In this document: positions 32,273 to 40,737 of the stretch, in pieces | How the letters are laid out: the number at the start of each line of letters is the position of its first letter | Numbering within the stretch: the first letter of the stretch is position 1 | Origin: Streptomyces albofaciens JCM 4342 | Lineage (GTDB): Bacteria; Actinomycetota; Actinomycetes; Streptomycetales; Streptomycetaceae | Direction of reading: 5' to 3' | DNA: 64,000 bases | NCBI RefSeq assembly: GCF_008634025.1 | Contig: NZ_PDCM01000002.1 | Span: 1,054,001 to 1,118,000 of the forward strand | The notes under the pieces: model-generated | The model's database searches: none | What the model saw: the letters and a program-made list of their open reading frames with translations, nothing else | Told to the model about the DNA's origin: nothing | Translations under genes and position numbers: made by a program

Positions 32273-33585
32273 CCCACGATCCCGAATCGCTCCGGGAACG
32301 CGCGGCGCGAGCGCTGCTCGCCGCGCGCGACCGCACCCGCCTGCTGACCACTTGCGTCGACGACCACGACCTCACCGCGCAGCACTCGCCCCTGATGTCT
32401 CCGCTGGTGTGGGACCTGGCACACATCGGCAACCAGGAGGAGCAGTGGCTGCTGCGCGCGGTCGGCAAGCAGGAGGCGCTGCGCCCGGACATCGACTCCG
32501 TCTACGACGCCTTCGAACACCCGCGCGCCGAGCGCCCGTCCCTGCCGCTGCTGCCGCCCGCCGAAGCACACGGCTACGTCACGGACGTACGCACCCGCGT
32601 ACTGGACGTCCTGGAGAGCAGTCCACTGCGCGGCGCGCCACTGCTCGACTCCGGCTTCGCGTTCGGCATGATCGCGCAGCACGAGCAGCAGCACGACGAG
32701 ACCATGCTCATCACGCACCAGCTGCGCCGCGGCCCGGCCGTGCTCACGGCCCCCGAGCCGCCGGTGACATCGGACGGCATCCTGCCCACCGAAGTCCTCG
32801 TACCCGGCGGCCCGTTCACGATGGGCACCTCCACCGAACCATGGGCCCTGGACAACGAGCGCCCCGCGCACCGCCGCCTCCTGCCGGCCTTCCTCATCGA
32901 CACCACGCCGGTGAGCAACGGCGCGTACCAGGACTTCATCGAGGACGGCGGGTACGACGACGAGCGCTGGTGGTCCCCCGAGGGCTGGGACCACGTACGC
33001 GAACACCGGCTGCACGCGCCGCTGTTCTGGCACCGGGAGGGCGGGCAGTGGCTGCGGCGGCGCTTCGGCGTCACCGAGCCGGTGCCGCCGCAGGAGCCGG
33101 TGCTGCACGTGAGCTGGTACGAGGCCGACGCGTACGCGCGGTGGGCGGGACGGCGGCTGCCCACGGAGGAGGAGTGGGAGAAGGCGGCCCGGCACGACCC
33201 GGCCACCGGCCGGTCGCGGCGCTACCCGTGGGGCGACGAGGACCCCGGCCCCACTCACGCCAACCTGGGCCAGCGGCACCTGCGCCCCGCTCCCGTCGGC
33301 AGCTACCCGGACGGCCAGTCGCCGCTCGGCGTACGCCAGCTGATCGGCGACGTATGGGAATGGACGGCCAGCGACTTCCTCCCCTACCCCGGCTTCGCCG
33401 CCTTCCCCTACCGGGAGTACTCGGAGGTGTTCTTCGGCGGGCCGTACAAGGTGCTGCGCGGCGGCTCCTTCGCCGTGGACCCGGTCGCCTGCCGGGGCAC
33501 CTTCCGCAACTGGGACCTGCCGGTACGGCGCCAGATCTTCTCCGGCTTCCGCACGGCGCGGGACGCCGGGACGGCGGGCGCATGA
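32269..33585 (+). CDS. egtB: EgtB, hercynine oxygenase / sulfoxide synthase
   Basis: A 438-residue enzyme with an N-terminal DinB-like helical domain carrying the iron ligands (His in DLAHIGNQEEQW, about residue 51, and the pair in HEQQHDETM, about 137-141) and a C-terminal FGE-sulfatase domain (VPGGPFTMGTS, WEWTASDFLPYPGF, LRGGSFAVDP). EgtB couples hercynine with gamma-glutamylcysteine using oxygen. The GTG overlaps the egtA stop (GTGA). Its own stop overlaps an ATG that opens a Pro/Ala-rich frame before egtC. Confidence 0.95.
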   Translation: MTHDPESLRERAARALLAARDRTRLLTTCVDDHDLTAQHSPLMSPLVWDLAHIGNQEEQWLLRAVGKQEALRPDIDSVYDAFEHPRAERPSLPLLPPAEAHGYVTDVRTRVLDVLESSPLRGAPLLDSGFAFGMIAQHEQQHDETMLITHQLRRGPAVLTAPEPPVTSDGILPTEVLVPGGPFTMGTSTEPWALDNERPAHRRLLPAFLIDTTPVSNGAYQDFIEDGGYDDERWWSPEGWDHVREHRLHAPLFWHREGGQWLRRRFGVTEPVPPQEPVLHVSWYEADAYARWAGRRLPTEEEWEKAARHDPATGRSRRYPWGDEDPGPTHANLGQRHLRPAPVGSYPDGQSPLGVRQLIGDVWEWTASDFLPYPGFAAFPYREYSEVFFGGPYKVLRGGSFAVDPVACRGTFRNWDLPVRRQIFSGFRTARDAGTAGA

Positions 33586-33791
33586 GGGGCCCGGCACCGG
33601 CACCGGCACCGGCACCGGCACCAGCTTCGGCACCGGCCCCAGCTCTGGCCCTGGCCCTGTCTCGGGCCCTGGCCCTGTCTCCGGCCCCAGCCCTGGCCCC
33701 GGGCCCGGCCCTGTCTCCGGCCCTGGCCCCGGGCCCGGCCCCGGCGGGGGACACGCCCGCAGGCCCACACGCCCCCGGGAGGCGATGCTGA
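33582..33791 (+). CDS. Possible coupled Pro/Ala-rich 69-residue ORF between egtB and egtC
   Basis: An ATG overlaps the egtB stop (ATGA) and opens a frame of 69 codons whose TGA overlaps the egtC ATG (TGATG). It exactly fills the space between the two genes. The product is almost all Ala, Pro, Leu, Gly and Ser (MRGPAPAPAPAPA, later LALSPAPALAPG) and ends PHAPGRRC. The DNA is made of CCGGCA hexamers and GGCCCTGGCCC-type repeats. There is no homology to name. It may be a translated coupling peptide that brings ribosomes across an expanded repeat to egtC, or merely an open frame inside the repeat. Confidence 0.45.
   Translation: MRGPAPAPAPAPAPASAPAPALALALSRALALSPAPALAPGPALSPALAPGPAPAGDTPAGPHAPGRRC
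33592..33758 (+). repeat. Low-complexity CCGGCA / GGCCCTGGCCC repeats between egtB and egtC
   Basis: Hexanucleotide CCGGCA (with variants) is repeated about seven times from 33592, then GGCCCTG-, GGCCCCAG- and GGGCCCGG-type units run to about 33758. Such simple repeats are slippage-prone. Egt genes elsewhere in actinobacteria are usually overlapping here, so this looks like an expansion. Confidence 0.8.
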
Positions 33792-34546
33792 TGTGCCGTC
33801 ACCTCGCCTACCTGGGCCCGGAGGTGCCGCTCGGCCACCTCATCACCGCACCCTCCCACGGCTTGTACCGCCAGTCCTGGCAGCCCCGGCACCAGGTCCA
33901 CGGCACGGTCAACGCGGACGGCTTCGGCGTCGGCTGGTACGCGCCCGGCGACCCGGTGCCCGCCCGCTACCGCAGAGCCGGGCCCATCTGGGCCGACACC
34001 GGCGTCCTGGATCTGTGCCGGGTGGTGCGCACCACCGCGCTGCTCGCCGCCGTACGGGACGCCACCTTCGCCGGCGCGGACGCCGAGGCGGCCGCAGCTC
34101 CGTTCGCCGACGGGCCGTGGCTGTTCAGCCACAACGGCGCCGTACCCGGCTGGCCCGATTCCCTGTCCGGCCTGGCCGCCGGACTTCCCCCGCACCGGCT
34201 CCTCTCCCTCCAGGCCCGCTGCGACTCGGCCTTCATCTGGGCCCTGGTGCACCACCGGCTCAGCGCCGGCATGGACCCCGCCGAAGCCCTGGCCGACACC
34301 GTCACGGAAGTTGCCGCCGCCGCGCCCGGCGCCCGGCTGAACCTGCTCCTGACCGACGGCGCTACCATCGCCGCGACCACCTGGGGCGACTCCCTGTTCC
34401 ACCTCGCCGACCCCGGCCGCGGCATCACCGTCGCCTCCGAGCCGTACGACGCCTCCCCCCACTGGACCGAGGTCCCGCCGTACACGCTGCTCGCGGCCAC
34501 GCCCACCGACGTCCTTCTCACCCCGCTCAAGGAGCCCGCCGAGTGA
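33791..34546 (+). CDS. egtC: EgtC, gamma-glutamyl hercynylcysteine sulfoxide amidohydrolase
   Basis: A 251-residue class II glutamine amidotransferase-like Ntn hydrolase. I start it at the ATG at 33791 because the product then begins MCRHLAYLGP with Cys2 as the catalytic N-terminal nucleophile after Met removal; the ATG at 33785 would bury the Cys. GGGAGG lies eight bases upstream. Other family marks are NADGFGVGWY and FSHNGAVPGWP. It removes the glutamyl group from the EgtB product. The stop overlaps the egtD GTG. Confidence 0.94.
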   Translation: MCRHLAYLGPEVPLGHLITAPSHGLYRQSWQPRHQVHGTVNADGFGVGWYAPGDPVPARYRRAGPIWADTGVLDLCRVVRTTALLAAVRDATFAGADAEAAAAPFADGPWLFSHNGAVPGWPDSLSGLAAGLPPHRLLSLQARCDSAFIWALVHHRLSAGMDPAEALADTVTEVAAAAPGARLNLLLTDGATIAATTWGDSLFHLADPGRGITVASEPYDASPHWTEVPPYTLLAATPTDVLLTPLKEPAE

Positions 34547-35508
34547 GTCCCCTCACCGTCACCCGCACCCTGCCCGCCGACGCCACCACCGCCGCGCTCC
34601 GCGCCGACGTCGCCCACGGACTGACCCGCACACCGAAGCAACTCCCGCCCAAGTGGTTCTACGACGCCCGCGGCAGCGAACTCTTCGACGAGATCACCAC
34701 ACTGCCGGACTACTACCCGACCCGCGCCGAACGCGAAATCCTCACCACCCGTTCCACCGAGATCGCCGCCGCCACCGGCGCCCGCACCCTGGTCGAACTC
34801 GGCTCCGGCTCCTCCGAAAAAACCCGCCACCTCATCGCGGCCCTGACGGACCTGCACACCTATGTCCCGGTCGACGTCAGCGAATCCGCCCTCACCGCCG
34901 CCGGTGCATCCCTCCTGGCCCTCCACCCCACCCTGACCGTCCACGCCTTGGTGGCCGACTTCCAACAGGGCTTCGCCCTCCCCGGCACCCCCGGCCCGCG
35001 CCTCCTCGCCTTCCTGGGCGGCACCATAGGCAACCTCCTCCCCGAGGAACGAGCCACGTTCCTCCGCGCCGCCCACGACCTGTTGTCCCCCGGCGACGCG
35101 CTGCTCCTAGGCACCGACCTCGTCAAGGACGAGGCAACCCTCGTAGCCGCCTACGACGACCCAACAGGCGTAACCGCCGAGTTCAACAAGAACGTCCTCA
35201 ACGTCATCAACCGAGAACTGGAGGCCGACTTCGACCCGGCGGACTTCGAGCATGTGGCGTTGTGGAACGCGGAGCAGGAATGGATCGAGATGCGGCTGCG
35301 CGCAAAGAAGGAATTGACCGTGAAGGTGCCGGCGCTGGATCTGGCGGTGCCGTTCGCGGAGGGTGAGGAGATCCGGACGGAGATCTCGGCGAAGTTCCGG
35401 GAGGAAGGCGTACGGGGGGAACTGGGCGCCGCCGGGTTCAAGATGAGCCGGTGGTGGACAGATGAGGCGGAGAGGTTCGGGGTTGCGTTGGCTGTGCGGG
35501 GCGGATGA
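34543..35508 (+). CDS. egtD: EgtD, histidine N-alpha-methyltransferase
   Basis: A 321-residue methyltransferase, the normal size for EgtD. It shows PPKWFYDARGSELFDEIT, DYYPTRAEREIL, the SAM motif LVELGSGSSEKTRHL and FLGGTIGNLLPEER, all typical. It trimethylates histidine to hercynine, the first committed step. The GTG overlaps the egtC stop, completing the order egtA-B-C-D. No EgtE-like lyase follows, so the last step would be done elsewhere in the genome or by another PLP enzyme. Confidence 0.95.
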   Translation: MSPLTVTRTLPADATTAALRADVAHGLTRTPKQLPPKWFYDARGSELFDEITTLPDYYPTRAEREILTTRSTEIAAATGARTLVELGSGSSEKTRHLIAALTDLHTYVPVDVSESALTAAGASLLALHPTLTVHALVADFQQGFALPGTPGPRLLAFLGGTIGNLLPEERATFLRAAHDLLSPGDALLLGTDLVKDEATLVAAYDDPTGVTAEFNKNVLNVINRELEADFDPADFEHVALWNAEQEWIEMRLRAKKELTVKVPALDLAVPFAEGEEIRTEISAKFREEGVRGELGAAGFKMSRWWTDEAERFGVALAVRGG

Positions 35509-35593
35509 GACGAAGGGTGGGGTGATGGGCGAACTTGGACGGTGGCCGACCTCTATCGTCTGCATACCTTGCGCATGACGTTGTCGCACCAGC

Positions 35594-35760
35594 ATGACGG
35601 GACCTGCCGAAGGGGCTTCGGCAGGCTCCTACGCCATACCGCCGATCCGTCGGCTCGCCGTAATCAAGGAACTAGCCGACCACGCTTGCATCGGCATCAC
35701 CGCCACCATCTATGCACAGGTCCCGCCTACTCCGCCGCCCACGCAAGCCGTACGCACTCT
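35594..35760 (+). pseudogene. Degenerate tyrosine-integrase C-terminal remnant
   Basis: A short frame reads RRLAVIKELADHACIGITAT and then IYAQV, which resembles the end of phage-type tyrosine integrases (the LGHxxIxxTxxxYAHV region with the catalytic His and Tyr). LGH has become ADH and no integrase N-terminus is present. It sits beside the toxin/immunity genes and between two hairpins. I treat it as a remnant of a mobile element; similarity is short. Confidence 0.45.
35603..35625 (+). terminator. Hairpin CCTGCCGAAG-GGG-CTTCGGCAGG
   Basis: A perfect 10-bp stem with a 3-base loop lies 95 bp after egtD. It can terminate the egt operon. Confidence 0.5.
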
Positions 35761-35840
35761 GACAGCGCCCTCAGCCGTTTCGAGACGCATCGACGACCGC
35801 CCGCCACAGCAGCCGTCCGCTGATATTCCCGTCACACACC

Positions 35841-35879
35841 GCAGAAGCCCCACCGGAAGCGGTCCGATGGGGCTTCTGC
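35841..35879. terminator. Hairpin terminator GCAGAAGCCCCA-N15-TGGGGCTTCTGC
   Basis: A perfect 12-bp stem with a 15-base loop, followed by ATTCC. It lies between the integrase-like remnant and the convergent immunity gene and can stop transcripts from both sides. The surrounding region (35509-35955) has no intact gene. Confidence 0.65.
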
Positions 35880-35955
35880 ATTCCACGGCTCTTACACCAT
35901 CTGACTCGGACGGTGCTGATCCCGGCGGCGCCGGGACCGTTCTGACTCGTAGATC

Positions 35956-36285
35956 TCAGCTAACAGGCCGGTTCGAGAATTCCTCAAGGAGGTCAAGCAT
36001 CATCTCGATCAGGCCATTCTCCAACTCGTGAGGGATTCGATCGATGGACATGTTGCCATCAGCCATCCCGGGCACCTGAGCGGAGGCGAGTACATACGCC
36101 CAGTGACGAGAAGAGTACCCGCCGACCATCCGCCTGCACACCCATTCCTGGAATCCGTTCAACGGATTTTCGTCATGGGCCGCGCTGAAGCCTTCGACGA
36201 AGGCGACCGCGGTTGAGAATCGATCATCGAGAAGATACATCCGACGACGTTTCCTCAAGTGAAAGCAGAGCTCCCGAACTTCCAT
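35956..36285 (-). CDS. Probable immunity protein for the adjacent polymorphic toxin
   Basis: A 109-residue cytoplasmic protein with no signal peptide, starting three bases after the toxin stop, the usual toxin-immunity order. It contains RRRMYLLDDRFSTAVAFVEG, FQEWVCRRM and SSRHWAYVLASAQ, a pattern (R-x-M-Y-L, then W-shaped core) I have seen in small proteins next to polymorphic toxins but cannot assign to a named family. The region is visibly less GC-rich and uses codons with more A/T than nearby genes, consistent with recent transfer. Its role, blocking the C-terminal papain-like toxin, is inference from position. Confidence 0.7.
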   Translation of the reverse strand: MEVRELCFHLRKRRRMYLLDDRFSTAVAFVEGFSAAHDENPLNGFQEWVCRRMVGGYSSRHWAYVLASAQVPGMADGNMSIDRIPHELENGLIEMMLDLLEEFSNRPVS

Positions 36286-36288
36286 CCC

Positions 36289-39200
36289 TTACCCCAGATC
36301 CGGCCGCTTGTCCAGTTTGATGTATTCCCAGTATTCCCACTGACGGCGATAGGCGTCCAGATCCATGCCGTCCGCCCCGGTGAAAGCATCGTATGCTTTA
36401 CCGTCCTTGACCACTACAAAGTGTTCGTGCCACGTACCATGAGGATCACGCTTGGACGGCCCGAGTTTCGCTCCGAGAGAATCCTTCATCTCATATATTT
36501 CGCCACCGATTATTTCCTTGATCTTCTTCGCGCACTCTTTACAGTTGTCCATGGTCGCGATAGGCCAACCACGGGAATCGAGTTCGCAAGCGGTCGAATT
36601 GTGCACCAGGACCGGCGTTTCACCCGCCAGCGCATAGTACGTGTGAATACCCGCCACAGAGAGGTTGTATACCTTCCGCGCCTCAGTCCAGGCACGATGG
36701 CCAACAACCTCACGCAGGACACCGTCAGAGGCGCGAAGCTTGTCACCCGTCTTGAGGTCCTTGGCGTCCACCCACTCCCCTCGGTTGGCGACCCAGAATG
36801 GGTGGCCATCGGTGGCCTTGAGCGTTCCCGTGGCATCGCCCGCTGCGCCATCACTGTCGACGGTGACCTCTACCAGGTTCTTCATGCCTTCACCGACGAT
36901 CACATCGGTGACTGCTCGCGCCTCAGTCCGGCCGGCCATCGGGTCGGTGGCCAGAACCTGCTGGCCGACCTGAACATCCTTGATCTTCTTACGCGAACCG
37001 TCAGCCATCACCACCAAAGTTTCCGGCGTGAAACTGTTCTTCTTCTGCCCCGCAAAGCAGGGTGACCCGCTGAGCTTCGCCAGAATGTCCTTGCTCTTGC
37101 GGATCAGCTTCTTCGCCTTGTCGGACCCCTCGATGAACTTGCCGATACCCGTAACAGTCCGGTAGAGGGCCTTGCCGATTGCCGGGGCTTCCTTGATGGC
37201 CTGGAAGGCCTTGCCCCAGGGAAGCGCACCGATGAGCGTCCAGACGCAAGCCTCGATGTCTCCCTTGGTGAAGCATGCCTTGACGTCGTCGAGGCCGAGG
37301 AGGGAGACCAGGATCTCGGCGCCGTGTTCCTTGAGGAAGCCGAGGAACCCCTTGTCGTCGAGTTCGAGAGCTGCCTTGTACTCCTCAGGCGTTATGCCGG
37401 CGGCCTTGAGAGCTGCTTGCTCGCCCGCACTCAGCTGCTCGGATTCACCCTTGCCGCCTTCCTCCTTCAACGCTTCCTCGCGCCGCTTCCGCTCCTGCTC
37501 CCGCTCGTACGCCTCCGCCTTTTCTGCGGATTCCTTCGCTTCCTGGGCGTACTTGTTGGCGTTCTTCGCGAAGGCTTCGGCCGACTTGGCGTGTTCTTCG
37601 GCGGAGTCGGCCAGCTTGCTGGCGGCGGCTGCGTCGTTTTCGGCCTGGGTGGCGGCGCTCTGGGCGACCGAGGCCTCGTGTTCGGCCTTGGAAGCGGCGG
37701 CGGCGGCAGCGTTGGCGTGCTGCGTGGCCTCGGCTGCGGCGCCGCGGGCGCGGGCTGCTTCGGCCTCGGCCGCGTTGGCTGCGGCGCGGGCTGCCTTGGC
37801 ATCCGCGTAGGCCTGGTTGGCGGCCTGGCGGGCGGCCTTGGCGTCGGCCTGGGCCTGGGCGTCGGCCTTGTTGGCGCTGGCTGCCGCGGCGCGGGCCTTG
37901 GCGCCGTCGTCCGCCGCCTGGGCGGCGGACTTCATGGCGTTGGCGGACGAGCGTGCGGCGTTCGCCGCGGAGGTCGCCGCCTCGGCGGCGGCCTTGAAGG
38001 CGGGTGCCACCTGGGCGTTGGCGCGCTTGGCGGCGTCCTCGGCGGCCTTGGCGGCCTTGAGTGCCTCGACGGCCTTGGCCTCGGCCGATTCGACCTGCTC
38101 CTTACCGGTCTCCAGGGCGGCCTTGGCCACCTGCGTGGCGAAGTCCGCGTCGACGTCCGAGCCGGTGAAGGGCGCGGTCAGCTCGATGGCGGTGTTGGCC
38201 GGGTCGGCGATGCCGGCGGCGGTGCTGCGGGCCGCCGCGGAGGCCTGCACCGCGGTCGTGGCCTGGAGCCTGGCCATCGCGGCCTCGCGGACCGCTCCGT
38301 CGGCCTCTTCCTTGGTGCGGTTGGCTGCCTGGAGGGCGTTGTTGGCCTCCATCGCGGCCAGCCCGGCCAGGCGGGCGGACTCGTGGGCAGCGATGCCCGC
38401 GCGCGCTTCCTGGGCGGTGGCTTCGGCGGCCGCCGCGTTGGCGCGCTGCGCCGCAGCGTGCGTGAGGGCGGCTTCGGACTCCGCCTTGTTGGCTGCGGCA
38501 TTGGCCGCGGCAGCGGCAGCTTCGGCCTTGTTGGCTGCGGCGTTGGCCTTGGCGGCGTGCGCGCCGGCCTCGGCCGCGGCTGCACGGGCCCGGGCGGCGT
38601 GCCCGGCGGCTTCGGTGGCGGCGGCACGGGAACGTACGGCCGCACCGCTGGCGCCGTCGGCGGCGCTGCGCGCCTGACCGGCCGCCGCGCCCGCGGCATT
38701 GGCGTCCTGGCGGGCGCCGTCCGCCGCGGCACGGGCTTCAGCGGCGTTGAGGGTGCCGCGGCCGGAGGCGGCGATCGCCTCGGTGGCCTTGGCCTTGGCC
38801 TCCGCGGCCCGGTGATTCTGCTCGGCCTGGAAGGCCTTGTCCCGGGCCTCGTGAGCTGCCCGCTCATCGCTCCGGGCCTTCTCGTCGGCCTTGGCGGCGA
38901 TGCCCTCCTTCTCGGCGGCGCTCGCGCGCGCCGAGGCGGCGGTGGCGGCGGCCTCCTGGGCCTGGGCCCGAAGGGCGGAGGCGGTACGGGCCTCGGCTTC
39001 TGCGCGGGCCCGTGCCGCGGCGGCGGCGTCGCGCTCGCGCTCGGCGCGGGCGCGGGCCTCGGCGGCCAGCTTGCGCTCACGCTCGGCGATCTGGCGCTGC
39101 TCGGCAGCGATCTTCGCCTGACGCTCGGCTTCGAGGCGGGCCGCACGGGTCTTCTTGGCGTGCTCCCACGCCTCCGCTTCGGCCTTCTCCGCCTCGACAC

Positions 39201-40611
39201 GGGCCGTCTTGGCCCGGGCGGCCGCATCGGCCGCGACCTTGGCCTGCTTCTCGGCGGCCGCGGCCATCGCAGCCGCCGCCTTGGCGTGCTGCTCGGCGTT
39301 GGCACGCCACTGCTTGGCCTGCTGCTCGTGCGCCTCGGCCGCGTTCTTGGAGTTGAGCGCGGCTGCGTCGGCGGCCGTGGCGTCCACGGCGTGCTGGGCG
39401 GTCTCGCTCGCCTTGACCGCCGCGTCCGCGGCGGCCGCCATACCGGAGGCGACCTCGGACCACTGGACGCCGTGGGTCAGCCCGGTGTCCACCAGCTCGT
39501 CGGCCTGGATCTTGGCCTGGGCGGCCGCGACCTGGGCGGCCTTGGCCGCGTGGGTGGCGTACTCCACCTGGCGGGCCGCTTCGGCCTTGACCTGCTCGTA
39601 CGAGGACAGGCGCTTGCCGGCCCGGTCGGCCGAGAGCATCCGGTCGGCCTCACGCGCGGTCGCGGCGGCCGACGTCATGGCGTTGGACGCGTCCTTGAGG
39701 GCCTTGACGGCTTCCCCGTGGTGGCCGATCAGCTTGGTACGGGCCTCGGCCGCGCGAGCGGCCTTCCGAGCCAGGTCCCGAAGCTTCTCGGCGGCTTCCT
39801 GGGCGTCCTTCAGGGCCTTTTCGTGGGCCGCCTGGTCATCGGCGTCCTTGCGCGCGGCGACCAGGTATCCCTTTTCCAGAAACTCCGCGATGACCGCGTC
39901 GTCGTTGGAGGCGAGTGCGGCCTTGGCCGCTGCCTTCACCTGCGGACCGCCGACCGTGGCGAGCATCTCCACACGCTTGCGGAGTTCGGCCGCCCGCTCC
40001 TTGGCGGTCTTCTCGTCCTTCGCGTCCTGGTCACGCGCGATCTGCGCGCCGAATGCCAGGAAGTTCGCGCGGTCGGTGGCGGTGGCCTTGGCATCCAGTA
40101 CGCGCTCGACCTCGGCGTTGAAGTGCGGCCCGCCGGTGCCGCGCATCGCCTCGATCTTCTTGCGGTTCTCGGCGTCGTCGCCGTTCTTCTTGTCCTTGGC
40201 CCGCTTGCGGGCCTCGGCCTCGCCGTGCTCCAGGAACTCCCGGATCGCGTTCGGGTCGTCGCTCTCCAGGGCCTTCTTGGCGGCCTCGCGGACTTCCTCT
40301 TCCTCGTCGAATTCCGCGAAGTCCTCGACGAGTTGACGGTCACGGTCCGCGCTCATCCGGTCCAGCCGGGACGGGCCGGGCGCTTTCGTCGTGGCACCGG
40401 GCTTCGGCAGCGACGCGGTGGCCGCGTCGAGCGTCGCCATCGCCTGGGCGAACGACGACTTCTCGGTGGGCTTGGCGGGAACGGCAGCCACGGCTTCGGT
40501 CGCCGTCGTGCCGAGCACCGCCATGGCGACCACCGCGGAGACGGCCTTGCTCATGGTTGCGGTCACGCGCGTGCGTGACCGTCCGGCTCTGGGCCGGAAT
40601 CTGGCTATCAA
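36289..40611 (-). CDS. Secreted polymorphic toxin: ALF repeats, Ala-rich coiled coil, HINT, papain-fold-like toxin
   Basis: A 1440-residue protein. It starts at TTG 40611 (alternative GTG 40566) and has a basic then hydrophobic signal (cleavage near residue 43). Three ALF-type repeats follow (about 107-140, 164-197, 224-258; e.g. NAIREFLEHGEAEA, AVIAEFLEKGYLVAARKDAD), then about 880 residues of Ala/Lys/Glu coiled coil. A linker precedes a HINT domain (about 1192-1338: NSFTPETLVVMADGS to TPVLVHN), where the usual Cys nucleophile is Ser. The last 102 residues carry Cys1357/Cys1360 (NCKECAKK), His1395/1397 (WHEHFVV) and Asp1408 (AYDAFTG), the order of papain-fold toxin 2. I infer a secreted, self-releasing effector against competitors. 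Confidence 0.85.
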   Translation of the reverse strand: MIARFRPRAGRSRTRVTATMSKAVSAVVAMAVLGTTATEAVAAVPAKPTEKSSFAQAMATLDAATASLPKPGATTKAPGPSRLDRMSADRDRQLVEDFAEFDEEEEVREAAKKALESDDPNAIREFLEHGEAEARKRAKDKKNGDDAENRKKIEAMRGTGGPHFNAEVERVLDAKATATDRANFLAFGAQIARDQDAKDEKTAKERAAELRKRVEMLATVGGPQVKAAAKAALASNDDAVIAEFLEKGYLVAARKDADDQAAHEKALKDAQEAAEKLRDLARKAARAAEARTKLIGHHGEAVKALKDASNAMTSAAATAREADRMLSADRAGKRLSSYEQVKAEAARQVEYATHAAKAAQVAAAQAKIQADELVDTGLTHGVQWSEVASGMAAAADAAVKASETAQHAVDATAADAAALNSKNAAEAHEQQAKQWRANAEQHAKAAAAMAAAAEKQAKVAADAAARAKTARVEAEKAEAEAWEHAKKTRAARLEAERQAKIAAEQRQIAERERKLAAEARARAERERDAAAAARARAEAEARTASALRAQAQEAAATAASARASAAEKEGIAAKADEKARSDERAAHEARDKAFQAEQNHRAAEAKAKATEAIAASGRGTLNAAEARAAADGARQDANAAGAAAGQARSAADGASGAAVRSRAAATEAAGHAARARAAAAEAGAHAAKANAAANKAEAAAAAANAAANKAESEAALTHAAAQRANAAAAEATAQEARAGIAAHESARLAGLAAMEANNALQAANRTKEEADGAVREAAMARLQATTAVQASAAARSTAAGIADPANTAIELTAPFTGSDVDADFATQVAKAALETGKEQVESAEAKAVEALKAAKAAEDAAKRANAQVAPAFKAAAEAATSAANAARSSANAMKSAAQAADDGAKARAAAASANKADAQAQADAKAARQAANQAYADAKAARAAANAAEAEAARARGAAAEATQHANAAAAAASKAEHEASVAQSAATQAENDAAAASKLADSAEEHAKSAEAFAKNANKYAQEAKESAEKAEAYEREQERKRREEALKEEGGKGESEQLSAGEQAALKAAGITPEEYKAALELDDKGFLGFLKEHGAEILVSLLGLDDVKACFTKGDIEACVWTLIGALPWGKAFQAIKEAPAIGKALYRTVTGIGKFIEGSDKAKKLIRKSKDILAKLSGSPCFAGQKKNSFTPETLVVMADGSRKKIKDVQVGQQVLATDPMAGRTEARAVTDVIVGEGMKNLVEVTVDSDGAAGDATGTLKATDGHPFWVANRGEWVDAKDLKTGDKLRASDGVLREVVGHRAWTEARKVYNLSVAGIHTYYALAGETPVLVHNSTACELDSRGWPIATMDNCKECAKKIKEIIGGEIYEMKDSLGAKLGPSKRDPHGTWHEHFVVVKDGKAYDAFTGADGMDLDAYRRQWEYWEYIKLDKRPDLG

Positions 40612-40650
40612 GGGAAGGTCCCCCCTCGGTCAATGGATACAGAAATGAAC

Positions 40651-40691
40651 CCTGCCCTGCCCGGATGCAGGGAGCATCCGGGCAGGGCAGG
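40651..40691 (-). terminator. Strong 18-bp stem hairpin between ALF gene and toxin gene
   Basis: Arms 40651-40668 and 40674-40691 are perfect reverse complements with a 5-base loop (AGGGA). It lies 46 bp past the ALF gene stop and 40 bp before the toxin start on the same strand. It could terminate the upstream transcript, attenuate toxin expression or protect an mRNA end. The transcript then reads through a moderately U-rich stretch (TTCATTTCTG). Confidence 0.75.
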
Positions 40692-40737
40692 AGCACGAAA
40701 GCCGGGAATGGCGGCATGGAGGGAGCGGAAGGGACGG

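Noticed and set aside
31597..33768. Long minus-strand frame opposite egtA/egtB
   Set aside because: Gly/Val/Arg-rich shadow of well-supported egt genes on the plus strand.
37324..40578. A 1084-codon open frame on the plus strand opposite the toxin gene
   Set aside because: It is the antisense shadow of the Ala-rich coiled-coil coding strand; GCC/GCG-rich codons give few stops on the opposite strand, and the translation (Gly/Leu/Arg/Val-rich) has no domains or start context.
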